The notes under the pieces were generated by a model. It had not been told where the DNA came from, did no database searches, and saw nothing but the letters and a program-made list of their open reading frames with translations. Shown piece after piece: positions 8,955 to 16,858 of a stretch of 64,000 bases of DNA (the first letter of the stretch is position 1; each line of letters begins with the position of its first letter). The stretch comes from Alteromonadaceae bacterium 2753L.S.0a.02. Its GTDB lineage: Bacteria > Pseudomonadota > Gammaproteobacteria > Pseudomonadales > Cellvibrionaceae. Made by a program: the position numbers and the translations under genes. The DNA lies in NCBI GenBank assembly GCA_007827375.1, contig VISH01000002.1, positions 4,179,001 to 4,243,000 on the forward strand, written 5' to 3'.

Positions 8955-11390
8955 TTAGATTTGTGTTGCCAGGGAATGATCGCTCGCAGATTGTTGGTTG
9001 CTTTTCTGTTGTTCTTTATTGTCGGCGGGAAGGGTTTCATTATCGCCATCCAACAAATACAGCAAGGCGGGCATAAATAAAATATCGCCAATTAAAGCCA
9101 GAGACATAATCATTGCGGAAAACAAGCCCACATAAATATAGGATACAAACGAACCGAGCAGCATTACCGAAAAACCACTTACCAATACAATCGAGGTTAA
9201 TATCACGGCTCGTCCGGAACTGTTCATCGCATACTGAACAGCTTCAAACACGCTGTAGTGGCGGCGTCGTAACAGTAAATAGCGGCTCATTAAGTGGATT
9301 GAGTCATCAACTGCAATACCTATCGTCATAGCGCCGACAATCATGGTTCCCAAATCCATCGGAATACCAGCCATTGACACTAACCCCCCTGTTAATAGCA
9401 CCGGTACGATACTGGGTACTAGCGCAATAACGCCATATTTAAACGATCGGAACAGCACGATAAATGAAAGGCCGATAACCAAAATCGCAATACCAAAAGA
9501 ACGGAACATTCCGTTATTAACGTAACGGTTTTGCGCATTGGACATTACCAAATTACCGGTTAGCTCCAAATTTAAATCGCTAAATTTGCTGGCAACGCCA
9601 TCCCGTAATTCATTCATTAATTGCGTTAACTTGCTCTCGTCCATATTCAGAACAGGCACCCTCACACGCAGGTATTGTTCATCAAAATCCTTCAGGTCTG
9701 AAAGGTCCTCATTAGGGCCAGTGTTTTCGTAAAGCAACAAGAACTGCGCAGCCATCTCGCGGGAAGTGGGCAATTTATACCAGGCGGTATCATCAGAATG
9801 CAGGGACTGGTTTATTTGCTTGTAAAAGTCCAACAAAGATGTGGGTTTACCGGTTTCTTCAAAATGTGCCAACCATTGCTGCAAATCGTCAACACGCTGT
9901 AATAATGCCGGATTTTTGATTCCGCCCGGCTCGCCAGAATCTACTACAACTTCCAGGTTGCTGATTCCTTTGAACACATCATTGAAGTAGTGCAGATCCT
10001 GATTCATCCAGCTATTTTTTTTGAAATAGTTAACAACATTAGCGTCCACCCGCATATGTGATACACCATAAAGGCTGAACAACGTGACCAGCACGCCCAA
10101 TACAGCTATCGATTTACGTTTATTAAACGTAAATTGCGGAATATGTTGAGTGAGCCAATTGGTGAGGCTTTTGCCTTCCTGATGCGAAAGAATCGTTTCA
10201 TTGTCGCTACCGACATCATCCGGAGACACTTTGCGATTACGTGGCAGCCAACTGATATAACTCAGGATTGCCGGCAAGGTTGTCATACATAAAACAAATA
10301 TGACCATAGGAGCTATCGCCGCCAGTACGGCAAATTCCCTCACCGGTTTTAATTGTGTGACAGAAAGTGCGATGAAGCCCATTGATGTGGTAACACAGGT
10401 AAACAACACCGCGTAGTACAAATCATCTATAGTTTCGCGGGCAGCATCGCGTGGCGCTTTTCCGCCAAACCGGAATTGAAAAAACTCCACAAGCACATGA
10501 ATACAGGTTCCCATACAAAGAATTATTACCGTGGGAATGAGCGCTGAATTCACTGCGGTAAACGGCCATTTCAACCAACCCTGCAAAGCTGTGACCAGTA
10601 GCATAGTGGTAATAATCACGACCAGAGGTACCAGCGTTGCAAACACGGAACGGAACATCGCAAACAGAATTAGTACCATAATCACCCCCATGGTGGGGTT
10701 GATCCACGCCATATCGTTTTGTGTCAACACTTCGAAACGCTCACCTATAACCGGCATGCCCGAAAGCCGTATGTGGTAACCAGCTTCGCGATAGCCGTGT
10801 TTCGCGATGAAATCCTGTAACTCGTGCACAAGCTCCACTTTGTGAGTGTTTTCGCCGGGTAAATAAACATTTCGCGCAACGATTTGTGTGTTTTTAAAAT
10901 CCCGGGTAATCAGCGTTTCGAGCGCCAATTTCTCACCAGACATAATTTCTCGCGCCTGATCGAGTAATTTCGGATTTTTCTCCAGAGCGTCGATATCTTC
11001 GAACAGATCATCGGTGGCCATTACACCATCGTCATCATGCGTATACTGATATTTGCTGAGCGATCGCACCTGCGTGACGTGGCGGTGATCTTCGAGAAAT
11101 ACGGTCATTTCATCGATCATGCGCAGGGTTTCTGCGGTAAAAACATCCTCGTCCTCCGCGCGAGCAGGAATACCAACCACCAGGTACTCCGGGTCGCCAA
11201 ACTTATCGACAAGATTGTTGAAGGATGTCAGGTGAGGGTCGTGTTCCACGAAATAACTTTCGTTGGAGCTGTCGTGGTAAAGCCGATTAAATGACAGGGG
11301 GGCGAGAACGATAAGCAGTAATGTTGCGACCAGTATCGCAAAGCGATTACGGATAACAAACGACGCCCAGCCGGAACTAAACTGGTTCAT
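8955..11390 (-). CDS. MMPL/RND-superfamily exporter (HAE3-like)
   Basis: 811-aa inner-membrane transporter made of two repeats: one TM (FAILVATLLLIVLAPLSF), a periplasmic domain, then five or six TMs, repeated after residue ~395. The second repeat keeps the proton-relay aspartates in GIAVDDSIHLMSRY. The matching position of the first repeat reads CMGTCIHVLVEF, without acidic residues. The ATG at 11390 has AAGGAG ahead of it; an upstream in-frame start at 11477 is unsupported. It is the first gene of an operon with the LolA-like protein, the barrel and TetR. Relatives export hopanoids, lipids or similar hydrophobic substrates; the cargo here is unknown. Confidence 0.9.
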   Translation of the reverse strand: MNQFSSGWASFVIRNRFAILVATLLLIVLAPLSFNRLYHDSSNESYFVEHDPHLTSFNNLVDKFGDPEYLVVGIPARAEDEDVFTAETLRMIDEMTVFLEDHRHVTQVRSLSKYQYTHDDDGVMATDDLFEDIDALEKNPKLLDQAREIMSGEKLALETLITRDFKNTQIVARNVYLPGENTHKVELVHELQDFIAKHGYREAGYHIRLSGMPVIGERFEVLTQNDMAWINPTMGVIMVLILFAMFRSVFATLVPLVVIITTMLLVTALQGWLKWPFTAVNSALIPTVIILCMGTCIHVLVEFFQFRFGGKAPRDAARETIDDLYYAVLFTCVTTSMGFIALSVTQLKPVREFAVLAAIAPMVIFVLCMTTLPAILSYISWLPRNRKVSPDDVGSDNETILSHQEGKSLTNWLTQHIPQFTFNKRKSIAVLGVLVTLFSLYGVSHMRVDANVVNYFKKNSWMNQDLHYFNDVFKGISNLEVVVDSGEPGGIKNPALLQRVDDLQQWLAHFEETGKPTSLLDFYKQINQSLHSDDTAWYKLPTSREMAAQFLLLYENTGPNEDLSDLKDFDEQYLRVRVPVLNMDESKLTQLMNELRDGVASKFSDLNLELTGNLVMSNAQNRYVNNGMFRSFGIAILVIGLSFIVLFRSFKYGVIALVPSIVPVLLTGGLVSMAGIPMDLGTMIVGAMTIGIAVDDSIHLMSRYLLLRRRHYSVFEAVQYAMNSSGRAVILTSIVLVSGFSVMLLGSFVSYIYVGLFSAMIMSLALIGDILFMPALLYLLDGDNETLPADNKEQQKSNQQSASDHSLATQI

Positions 11391-11494
11391 GCTAAAACTC
11401 CTTTTTTGTATCACAGAACCGACGCAAAACTCGCGTCGCCACGGGCTTGGAATTCTATCTTTACAGCGCTGAATCAATCTCGATATTTACAGCG

Positions 11495-11515
11495 TATATT
11501 TACGGCGTAAATATA
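11495..11515. promoter_or_regulatory. Operator-like palindrome upstream of exporter operon (9-3-9)
   Basis: Perfect inverted repeat TATATTTAC (11495-11503), spacer GGC, GTAAATATA (11507-11515), about 105 bases before the exporter start codon. Nearby half-site-like copies occur at 11484-11494 (ATATTTACAGC) and 11459-11467 (CTTTACAGC-like). Size and symmetry fit a TetR-family operator; the link to the TetR at 6085-6780 is inferred. Confidence 0.5.
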
Positions 11516-11657
11516 TGTGTACAGCACTAACATTGCAAGATAGTAAGAGGAAAAAAGTCGTCGAACTCCTTCAGCGAATTGAATTCATGCAGAAGACGCC
11601 ATCATTGTAACGCGTTGATTTCCTGTTTAAAGTGAAAACCAATTACCTGGTTACATT

Positions 11658-11674
11658 TAATACATCATGTATTA
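11658..11674. promoter_or_regulatory. Second operator-like palindrome (8-1-8)
   Basis: TAATACAT-C-ATGTATTA is a perfect 17-base palindrome with one central base, midway between the divergent exporter and zinc-ribbon genes. It is A/T-rich without a U-tract context, so it is more likely a protein-binding site than a terminator. Confidence 0.4.
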
Positions 11675-11886
11675 TCAGGCGCTACGGGTTTGTAAGTGTT
11701 CACATTGATGCGCAGTATACCGCTTTGTGCCAGTGACATTAAAACTGCGCGCTTGCCAAGTTAAAGCTTCACAAAAGGCTCAATCAATCTCAAAACTCAG
11801 TGTTGCAAATATGAGCATGGCAGCGCAACGCGAGGTCTGAATGAACTAAACTTAGTAAACACAGCTACCTTAACCCGGGGGTTAAC

Positions 11887-12390
11887 ATGTCTGACCACGA
11901 TGAAACCAAACTTGCTCAGATGTACGAAAAAATCGCGGCAAAGGCCCGCGAACTTTTCGAGGAATCCAGTGAAAAAACACTCAGCTCACTTGAAAAAGCC
12001 CTGGAAACAGCCCGGCAGCAGTTTGTAAAAGCTGGTGAAATTACCCAGGCAGAGAGTTCACACCTTAAGTTTTATTTACGGCGAGACTTGGAACAGGCCG
12101 CCAAACATTTTTCTGAATTTACTGAACAAGCCAAAATCCGCCTACAAAAAGATAAGTTACAGGCAGGATTCATGGATTTAACGGCGCAACTTGCGCACGG
12201 CGCCAGCGATTTGTTCACCCGCCTAGCGGAGTGGGCTGAATCTGGCTCGTCTTACCACACGGGTCAAGTGACAGCGCCAGGTGTGCTGCGCTGTATTAAA
12301 TGCGACAAGGAAATGCATTTTAAGAAAACCGGGAATATTCCACCCTGCCCCGGTTGCCGTGCCACAGACTTTATAAGAGTTAGTAGTTAA
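11887..12390 (+). CDS. Zinc-ribbon-containing protein of the YbeL/DUF1451 type
   Basis: 167 aa. The first ~120 residues are charged and helical (coiled-coil-like: KIAAKARELFEESSEKTLSS). A C-terminal zinc ribbon follows with two CxxC knuckles (CIKCDKEMHF, then CPGC) about 20 residues apart. This arrangement matches the DUF1451 family, whose function is unknown. No signal peptide, so cytoplasmic. The upstream sequence CCGGGGGTTAAC gives a GGGGG ribosome site. It is monocistronic and convergent with the next gene. Confidence 0.8.
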   Translation: MSDHDETKLAQMYEKIAAKARELFEESSEKTLSSLEKALETARQQFVKAGEITQAESSHLKFYLRRDLEQAAKHFSEFTEQAKIRLQKDKLQAGFMDLTAQLAHGASDLFTRLAEWAESGSSYHTGQVTAPGVLRCIKCDKEMHFKKTGNIPPCPGCRATDFIRVSS

Positions 12391-12464
12391 GTGGCTGCAG
12401 ACTCCTAACACGTAACGGTTACGGATGATGCGAGCAGGCCACTCAACAGAAGTCAAATCATCGC

Positions 12465-14393
12465 TTACGGGCACCCCAACCACCAGCAGGGCTCATTGCG
12501 GTTGAACTCCAGAATGGCGTCCCATTTGGGAGAGCTTTCTTGCATTAAATATTCCAATGCCCCCCAGCTCCCCCACTTGCTTGGTGTACTGAAATCAACA
12601 AAATAAACGTGTAATTCACCACCGCCATTTTTCCATGCCTGGAATACCTGACGGTAAATATCGGTTATGCGCGGGTCGCGATTTATGGCGATATGAAAAT
12701 CTATAAAGTCTTGATCATCCTGCATTAAAAGCCCATTGGCGCTGATATGCTGACCGCCTTCGTAGGCTACCAATCCCAGACCAAACTCTTCGGCATAAGA
12801 TGACCAGTAGGCCATTTCCTGTTGAGTCTTAACAGCAACACCCTGGTAATCTTCAAGACCCTCGATAGTGCGTAACTCTGTACCGGAACTCATCTGGGCA
12901 AAGGCCTTGTCCAGCCCACCATCAGACTCCTCGAACCATGCCCGTAGTGTCGGTTCGTGGTTGGGGTCGGAAGATGCGCTGCGCGGCCCAATCAAGCCCG
13001 CGCTGAAATAGGTGGTAAGACCCAGGTAATCGATGCCATGGGTGTAACAGGGTTGATTGCCCTCCGCAACCCAAAGTGGGCACTCCACTGCACCGTTTTG
13101 CAAACCGTGATAGCCAGTTTGCACGCCTAGAACGCATTTGACCCGACTGGTTTCATCAGTAAAAGGCCCGAGTTTGAAGCCATCGCAAATTTGCGCGGTG
13201 CGCATCCCGTGCCATTGCATGAAGGCGTTACCAACTTCACCCCACCGTGCCCGCCCGGTGGTATTGGCGTATTGCGCCTGCTCATACCCCCAATTCCAGA
13301 CTTCATTACTGTGTTCTACGTAAACCGTTAAGTGATCTGCAAGCTGCTGCTTCACCATTGTGGCGAAGTTTGTAATATAGGTCTCGTCTGCCAAATGGGG
13401 AATATTGAACCAGGGATTTGCATCCAGAGTATTGGCAAGTTGAATCATCACCTCTAGCGGCACGCCACCTGCAGTCCAGGTGCGGTCTTCTGGGAGCGAG
13501 CGCTCAGCCCAAACAGATTCGGGGTCATTATTGGTTTTCATCCAATCCATAAAGCGCACGGTATTGAACTCGGTAAGACTCGCAACGAAATCCGGATTAA
13601 AAATTTCTCCCGCTTCATAGGCGTCTAAGTAGCGTTCTGGAATGATGCGGATATTGCGCAAATAATCGCTGCTATCAACGCTCACGATTTTTAAAAGGTT
13701 CGACCCTGAGCCCACATTTACAACATCCCTACCGGGTGCCGATTGCGCTGCCACTTTACTGGCTGACCAGCTGTACTGAATTTCACCCTGCCCCTCGTAC
13801 ATAACAATAACCCGAGTGAAGGGCATCGCCTGCGTAGAAGGCGGTGTATAGAAAACCGTGCCCGCAGTTTGATTTGTTTTCAATTCGGTGACCCAGCCGT
13901 GCTCGTCAACAGTGAAACCTTCCACGCTGTTGTCCCAGTCTTTCCAGGAGCGTGATTGCTTCATAAGATCGACGAAGGGTAGCTCGGTAGACCAATCATT
14001 AATGCCAGCCAATCCCATTCCAAGAGAGCCACCTCGACTGCCCACAACGCCGCTTGAACTGTTACTGCTAGAAGAACTGCTACTGCTGGAAGAACTGCTA
14101 CTCGAACTTGCGCCGCTAGTGCTCGAGCTACTCGAAGAACTGCTGCTTGACGAGCTACTACTTGTCGAACTGCTACTCGACGAGCTAGAACTGGATGATG
14201 AACTTGAACTGGAGCTCGAAGACGAACTTGAGCTGGCACTGCTTGATGAAGAGCTGGATGAACTGCTAGAAGACCCTGGCCCTGGCGATTCTCCATTATC
14301 ACCGGAAACCAAACCGTCGCCGCCCGACGAACCACCGCAACCCGTCAGCAACATCGCATACACCAGAAAAAACGCCACAAATACAGTTCGCAT
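12465..14393 (-). CDS. Secreted lipoprotein with polyserine linker and predicted glycosidase-like TIM-barrel domain
   Basis: 642 aa. A lipoprotein signal with lipobox LLTGC (Cys19) is followed by a G/S/P spacer and a ~75-residue, almost pure serine linker (about residues 42-115). The remaining ~525 residues contain WFNIPHLADETYITNFATMV, YVEHSNEVWNWGYEQA (residue ~360) and VAYEGGQH (~543). The NE pair and the late glutamate on strand-like segments resemble acid/base and nucleophile positions of clan GH-A hydrolases, but I cannot name a CAZy family and no carbohydrate-binding module is recognised. GGAG precedes the ATG. Polyserine linkers are a hallmark of carbohydrate-active enzymes in this bacterial group. 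Surface-anchored action on a polysaccharide is inferred. Confidence 0.72.
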   Translation of the reverse strand: MRTVFVAFFLVYAMLLTGCGGSSGGDGLVSGDNGESPGPGSSSSSSSSSSSSASSSSSSSSSSSSSSSSSSSSSSSTSSSSSSSSSSSSSSTSGASSSSSSSSSSSSSSSNSSSGVVGSRGGSLGMGLAGINDWSTELPFVDLMKQSRSWKDWDNSVEGFTVDEHGWVTELKTNQTAGTVFYTPPSTQAMPFTRVIVMYEGQGEIQYSWSASKVAAQSAPGRDVVNVGSGSNLLKIVSVDSSDYLRNIRIIPERYLDAYEAGEIFNPDFVASLTEFNTVRFMDWMKTNNDPESVWAERSLPEDRTWTAGGVPLEVMIQLANTLDANPWFNIPHLADETYITNFATMVKQQLADHLTVYVEHSNEVWNWGYEQAQYANTTGRARWGEVGNAFMQWHGMRTAQICDGFKLGPFTDETSRVKCVLGVQTGYHGLQNGAVECPLWVAEGNQPCYTHGIDYLGLTTYFSAGLIGPRSASSDPNHEPTLRAWFEESDGGLDKAFAQMSSGTELRTIEGLEDYQGVAVKTQQEMAYWSSYAEEFGLGLVAYEGGQHISANGLLMQDDQDFIDFHIAINRDPRITDIYRQVFQAWKNGGGELHVYFVDFSTPSKWGSWGALEYLMQESSPKWDAILEFNRNEPCWWLGCP

Positions 14394-14611
14394 CCGGCAA
14401 CTCCGAAAATAGTAAAGAGGAATTTGACGCTATTGTGCCTGCGCTGTACCGCAGAAATCTGTGAGCCAGTTTTTTAATTACTAAAACGAATTAAGACAAT
14501 TGTAAAAATGAGAAAGCGTCGAGCTCGGGTGTGATAACTGTTGTTTCGAATGCAAATTAAAAAAGACGAGTACCCCCGTTTCTCTGGAACTTCTGTCCCC
14601 ATTTACGGCAT

Positions 14612-14839
14612 CTAGTGCACGCTTGGGTAATTGCGCAAGGGATCGAGTATATCTTCCTGGCCATTCGTTTTAATTTCCAGTGCCAGGGCAAGCAGTTGCC
14701 CTAACTCCCCCTCAGGAAATCCCTTTGCAGCAAACCACAGCAAATAGTGTTCGGGCAAATCGATAAGCACCCTGCCGCTGTATTTGCCAAAGGGCATTGG
14801 CATATTAGCCAATTTAATTAACCAATTTTTATCGAACAT
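14612..14839 (-). CDS. DUF3820 family small protein
   Basis: 75 aa, with the family core MPMPFGKYSGRVLIDLPEHY, then LLWFAAKGFPEGELG. Cytoplasmic, function unknown; some members have been discussed as accessory to nucleases or quorum systems, without firm proof. Its ATG overlaps the TAA of the yajQ gene (TAATG), so the two are translationally coupled. Confidence 0.88.
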   Translation of the reverse strand: MFDKNWLIKLANMPMPFGKYSGRVLIDLPEHYLLWFAAKGFPEGELGQLLALALEIKTNGQEDILDPLRNYPSVH

Positions 14840-15321
14840 TAATCGCGGAAATTATTGAATTGAAAGGGTTGGCCTAAATTGGCCTCGCGTATCAGTGCCA
14901 TTACTGCCTGAAGATCGTCGCGTTTTTTTCCGGTTACTCGCACTTGGTCGCCTTGAATCGCGGCTTGAACTTTAAGCTTGCTGTCTTTAATAAGCTTTAC
15001 CAGTTTTTTTGCCATGGGGGCATCTATACCTTCAAGAAAAGTGATTTTTTGGCTAAAGGTTTTCCCCGAGTGGATGGCATCCCCTACTTCCATGGTTTCT
15101 GGATCAACTTTGCGCTTAATCAGTTTATTGCGCAATATATCGACCATTTGCTGGAGCTGGAAATCGGCTTCGGCACTCACCGTGGTCTCGTTGGCGGCCC
15201 ACTCAAAACTGGCTTCCACACCACGGAAGTCGAATCGAGTTTCCAACTCCCTCTGTGCGTTCTCCACGGCGTTACGTACTTCTTGGTTATCGATTTCTGA
15301 AACGATATCGAAAGATGGCAT
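14839..15321 (-). CDS. yajQ: YajQ-family nucleotide-binding protein
   Basis: 160 aa, beginning MPSFDIVSEIDNQEVRNAVE, with TRFDFRG, SGKTFSQKI, and ending in GQPFQFNNFRD, the invariant family tail. In Xanthomonas a YajQ homologue binds cyclic di-GMP; elsewhere it binds RNA or nucleotides. AGAGGG precedes the ATG at 15321. It heads a two-gene unit with the DUF3820 gene. The window also encodes an HD-GYP-like protein (50991-52370), so c-di-GMP signalling is plausible but unproven for this copy. Confidence 0.95.
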   Translation of the reverse strand: MPSFDIVSEIDNQEVRNAVENAQRELETRFDFRGVEASFEWAANETTVSAEADFQLQQMVDILRNKLIKRKVDPETMEVGDAIHSGKTFSQKITFLEGIDAPMAKKLVKLIKDSKLKVQAAIQGDQVRVTGKKRDDLQAVMALIREANLGQPFQFNNFRD

Positions 15322-15562
15322 GAATTTTCCCTCTTGTTCCCACTGACATTCGTGGTTAATTTTGCTTTCCGACAACACATAATGCTGATAGCTTGCCGGA
15401 ATCTGGCCGCTATTGTCGCCGCAATGGTTGCGCCAGCGCAAACCGCGCGGCACAGATGCTTGAAAAATGGCCTTGCACACCATAACTTACAAGTTCGCGC
15501 TGCAAAACGCGGGCTCCAGCCGTTATGGGGGCCAAAGTAATAACTACAATAGGAAAGGTTAT

Positions 15563-15874
15563 ATGCAAATAAATATCTCCGGACGCCATGTTGATATCAC
15601 CGATGGTATACGAGAGGCCGTAGACCACAGCTTCGCTAAAGTCCAAAATCACTTCCCCCACCTGGATGCTCTATCCATTATCCTCACCGTCGAAAAACAC
15701 GAACAAAAAGTTGAAGCCCAAACCCAGTTCCTCGGAGCGGCGGTTTCCGTTCACGCCGCCAATAAAGACCTCTACGTAGCCATTGGCAATACCGCAAAAA
15801 AGCTGGAATCTGCGCTTGGCCACCGCAAGGGCGCAGTAAAGTCGAGCATCCACGAGAAACCAAACGAAATTTAA
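15563..15874 (+). CDS. hpf: Ribosome hibernation / translation inhibitor (RaiA-HPF short form)
   Basis: 103 aa, starting MQINISGRHVDITDGIREAV, with the conserved KVEAQTQFLGAAVSVHAANK and DLYVAIGNTAKKLESAL. It binds the 30S decoding region and stabilises idle ribosomes in stationary phase. Only the short N-terminal domain is present, as in gammaproteobacterial HPF/RaiA; I cannot separate the two with confidence. AGGAAAGG precedes the ATG at 15563. The gene is not in the rpoN cluster seen in many relatives, but stands beside DUF4404 and thioesterase genes. Confidence 0.88.
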   Translation: MQINISGRHVDITDGIREAVDHSFAKVQNHFPHLDALSIILTVEKHEQKVEAQTQFLGAAVSVHAANKDLYVAIGNTAKKLESALGHRKGAVKSSIHEKPNEI

Positions 15875-15918
15875 ACCGTTATAATTAGGGGAGCCATCTC
15901 CCCTAGTGAGACGCCAAC

Positions 15919-16179
15919 ATGCCTAGTGAAAAGCTAAAATCTCTGCTGACCGAGTTAAAAGCTGAATTAAAGCAAACCGCAGAGCCCGACAACGAAGTTT
16001 TGCGACTGATGCAGACGCTAGACACTCAGCTGCAAGCCGTGCTAAACACCCAGGAACCGAGCGATGCGTCCATCACCGACACACTCGCGGCTCTGGAGTC
16101 GCGCTTCGCGGTCAACCACCCTGTGGCTGAGCGCTACATACGCGACCTGCTGGATGCCTTGAACAAAATGGGTATTTAG
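15919..16179 (+). CDS. DUF4404 family protein
   Basis: 86 aa and largely helical: KLKSLLTELKAELKQTAEPD, then FAVNHPVAERYIRDLLDALN near the C-terminus, typical of the short DUF4404 family. No signal peptide or metal site. Function unknown. It lies 44 bases after the hibernation-factor gene and 39 before the thioesterase gene, so the three may be cotranscribed. Confidence 0.8.
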   Translation: MPSEKLKSLLTELKAELKQTAEPDNEVLRLMQTLDTQLQAVLNTQEPSDASITDTLAALESRFAVNHPVAERYIRDLLDALNKMGI

Positions 16180-16218
16180 GGCACTGTTCTGCCTTTGTGA
16201 ACACACTCGCGAAGGCCT

Positions 16219-16782
16219 ATGACTGAAAAATACCGCACTGTAAAATCTTCGCAGGTTATCCTGAAAGAACTGATGGTTCCCTCATACGCCAATTTCGGTG
16301 GCAAGGTGCATGGGGGCATTATCCTCTCGCTCATGGATAAAATCGCCTACACCTGCGCCGCCAGCCACGCCAAAAGTTACTGCGTTACCGCCTCGGTAGA
16401 CTCTGTGAACTTCCTCAATCCTGTTGAAGTGGGCGAATTGCTAACGCTTTACGCGTCGGTAAATTATGTGGGTCGCTCATCCATGGAAGTGGGTATTCGC
16501 GTAGAATCAGAAGACTTCAAACGCGGAGTGTGCAAGCACACCAATACATCCTATTTTTCGATGGTCGCGCTCAACGAAGATACCCGTAAACCGGTAAATG
16601 TGCCGGGACTTATTCTCGAGAGCGAAGCTGAGATCCGGCGCTTTGTAAAAGGCAAATATCGCAAGCAGGCAAAACAGCACTACCGAGAAGAGATGGCTGC
16701 ACTTGGTGAAGAGCTAGACTTCACCCGCGAGGCTAAGCGCCTAAACAAAGAAAACTGCAAAATTAAGCTGCCAAAATTTTAG
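16219..16782 (+). CDS. Acyl-CoA thioesterase, hotdog fold (YciA/ACOT type)
   Basis: 187 aa. Hydrolyses acyl-CoA to free acid and CoA in the cytoplasm. The hotdog core shows VPSYANFGGKVHGGIILSLM (helix with catalytic Asn/Gly region), DSVNFLNPVEVGEL and SSMEVGIRVESED. A lysine-rich C-terminal extension of ~45 residues (KGKYRKQAKQHYREEMAALG) goes beyond the ~130-aa core. Substrate length is not readable from sequence. Short gap to the upstream DUF4404 gene. Confidence 0.9.
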   Translation: MTEKYRTVKSSQVILKELMVPSYANFGGKVHGGIILSLMDKIAYTCAASHAKSYCVTASVDSVNFLNPVEVGELLTLYASVNYVGRSSMEVGIRVESEDFKRGVCKHTNTSYFSMVALNEDTRKPVNVPGLILESEAEIRRFVKGKYRKQAKQHYREEMAALGEELDFTREAKRLNKENCKIKLPKF

Positions 16783-16858
16783 ACATTTGTGATAACTCAG
16801 CGCTGCCAATCAGCCAGACTTAAGCAGTAAATGTACTAACACCTCAAGAGGCACCTTT

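Larger units (their letters stand above)
11391..11886. other. Intergenic control region of the exporter operon
   Basis: About 500 bases between divergent genes (exporter leftward, zinc-ribbon protein rightward). No credible gene is seen. It holds two perfect palindromes with odd spacers (entered separately) and a cluster of near-repeats of TTTACAGCG/TTTACGGCG at 11460-11508. The likely use is regulation of the exporter operon. Confidence 0.5.

Noticed and set aside
8933..9091. N-terminal extension of the LolA-like protein
   Set aside because: It would bury a clear signal peptide and overlap the exporter gene; the ATG at 8932 has a strong AAAGGAGG.
13888..14412. Open frame opposite the polyserine lipoprotein, coding a Leu/Glu-rich protein
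   Set aside because: The Leu-Glu tract is the reverse complement of mixed Ser codons; no independent start signal or family.
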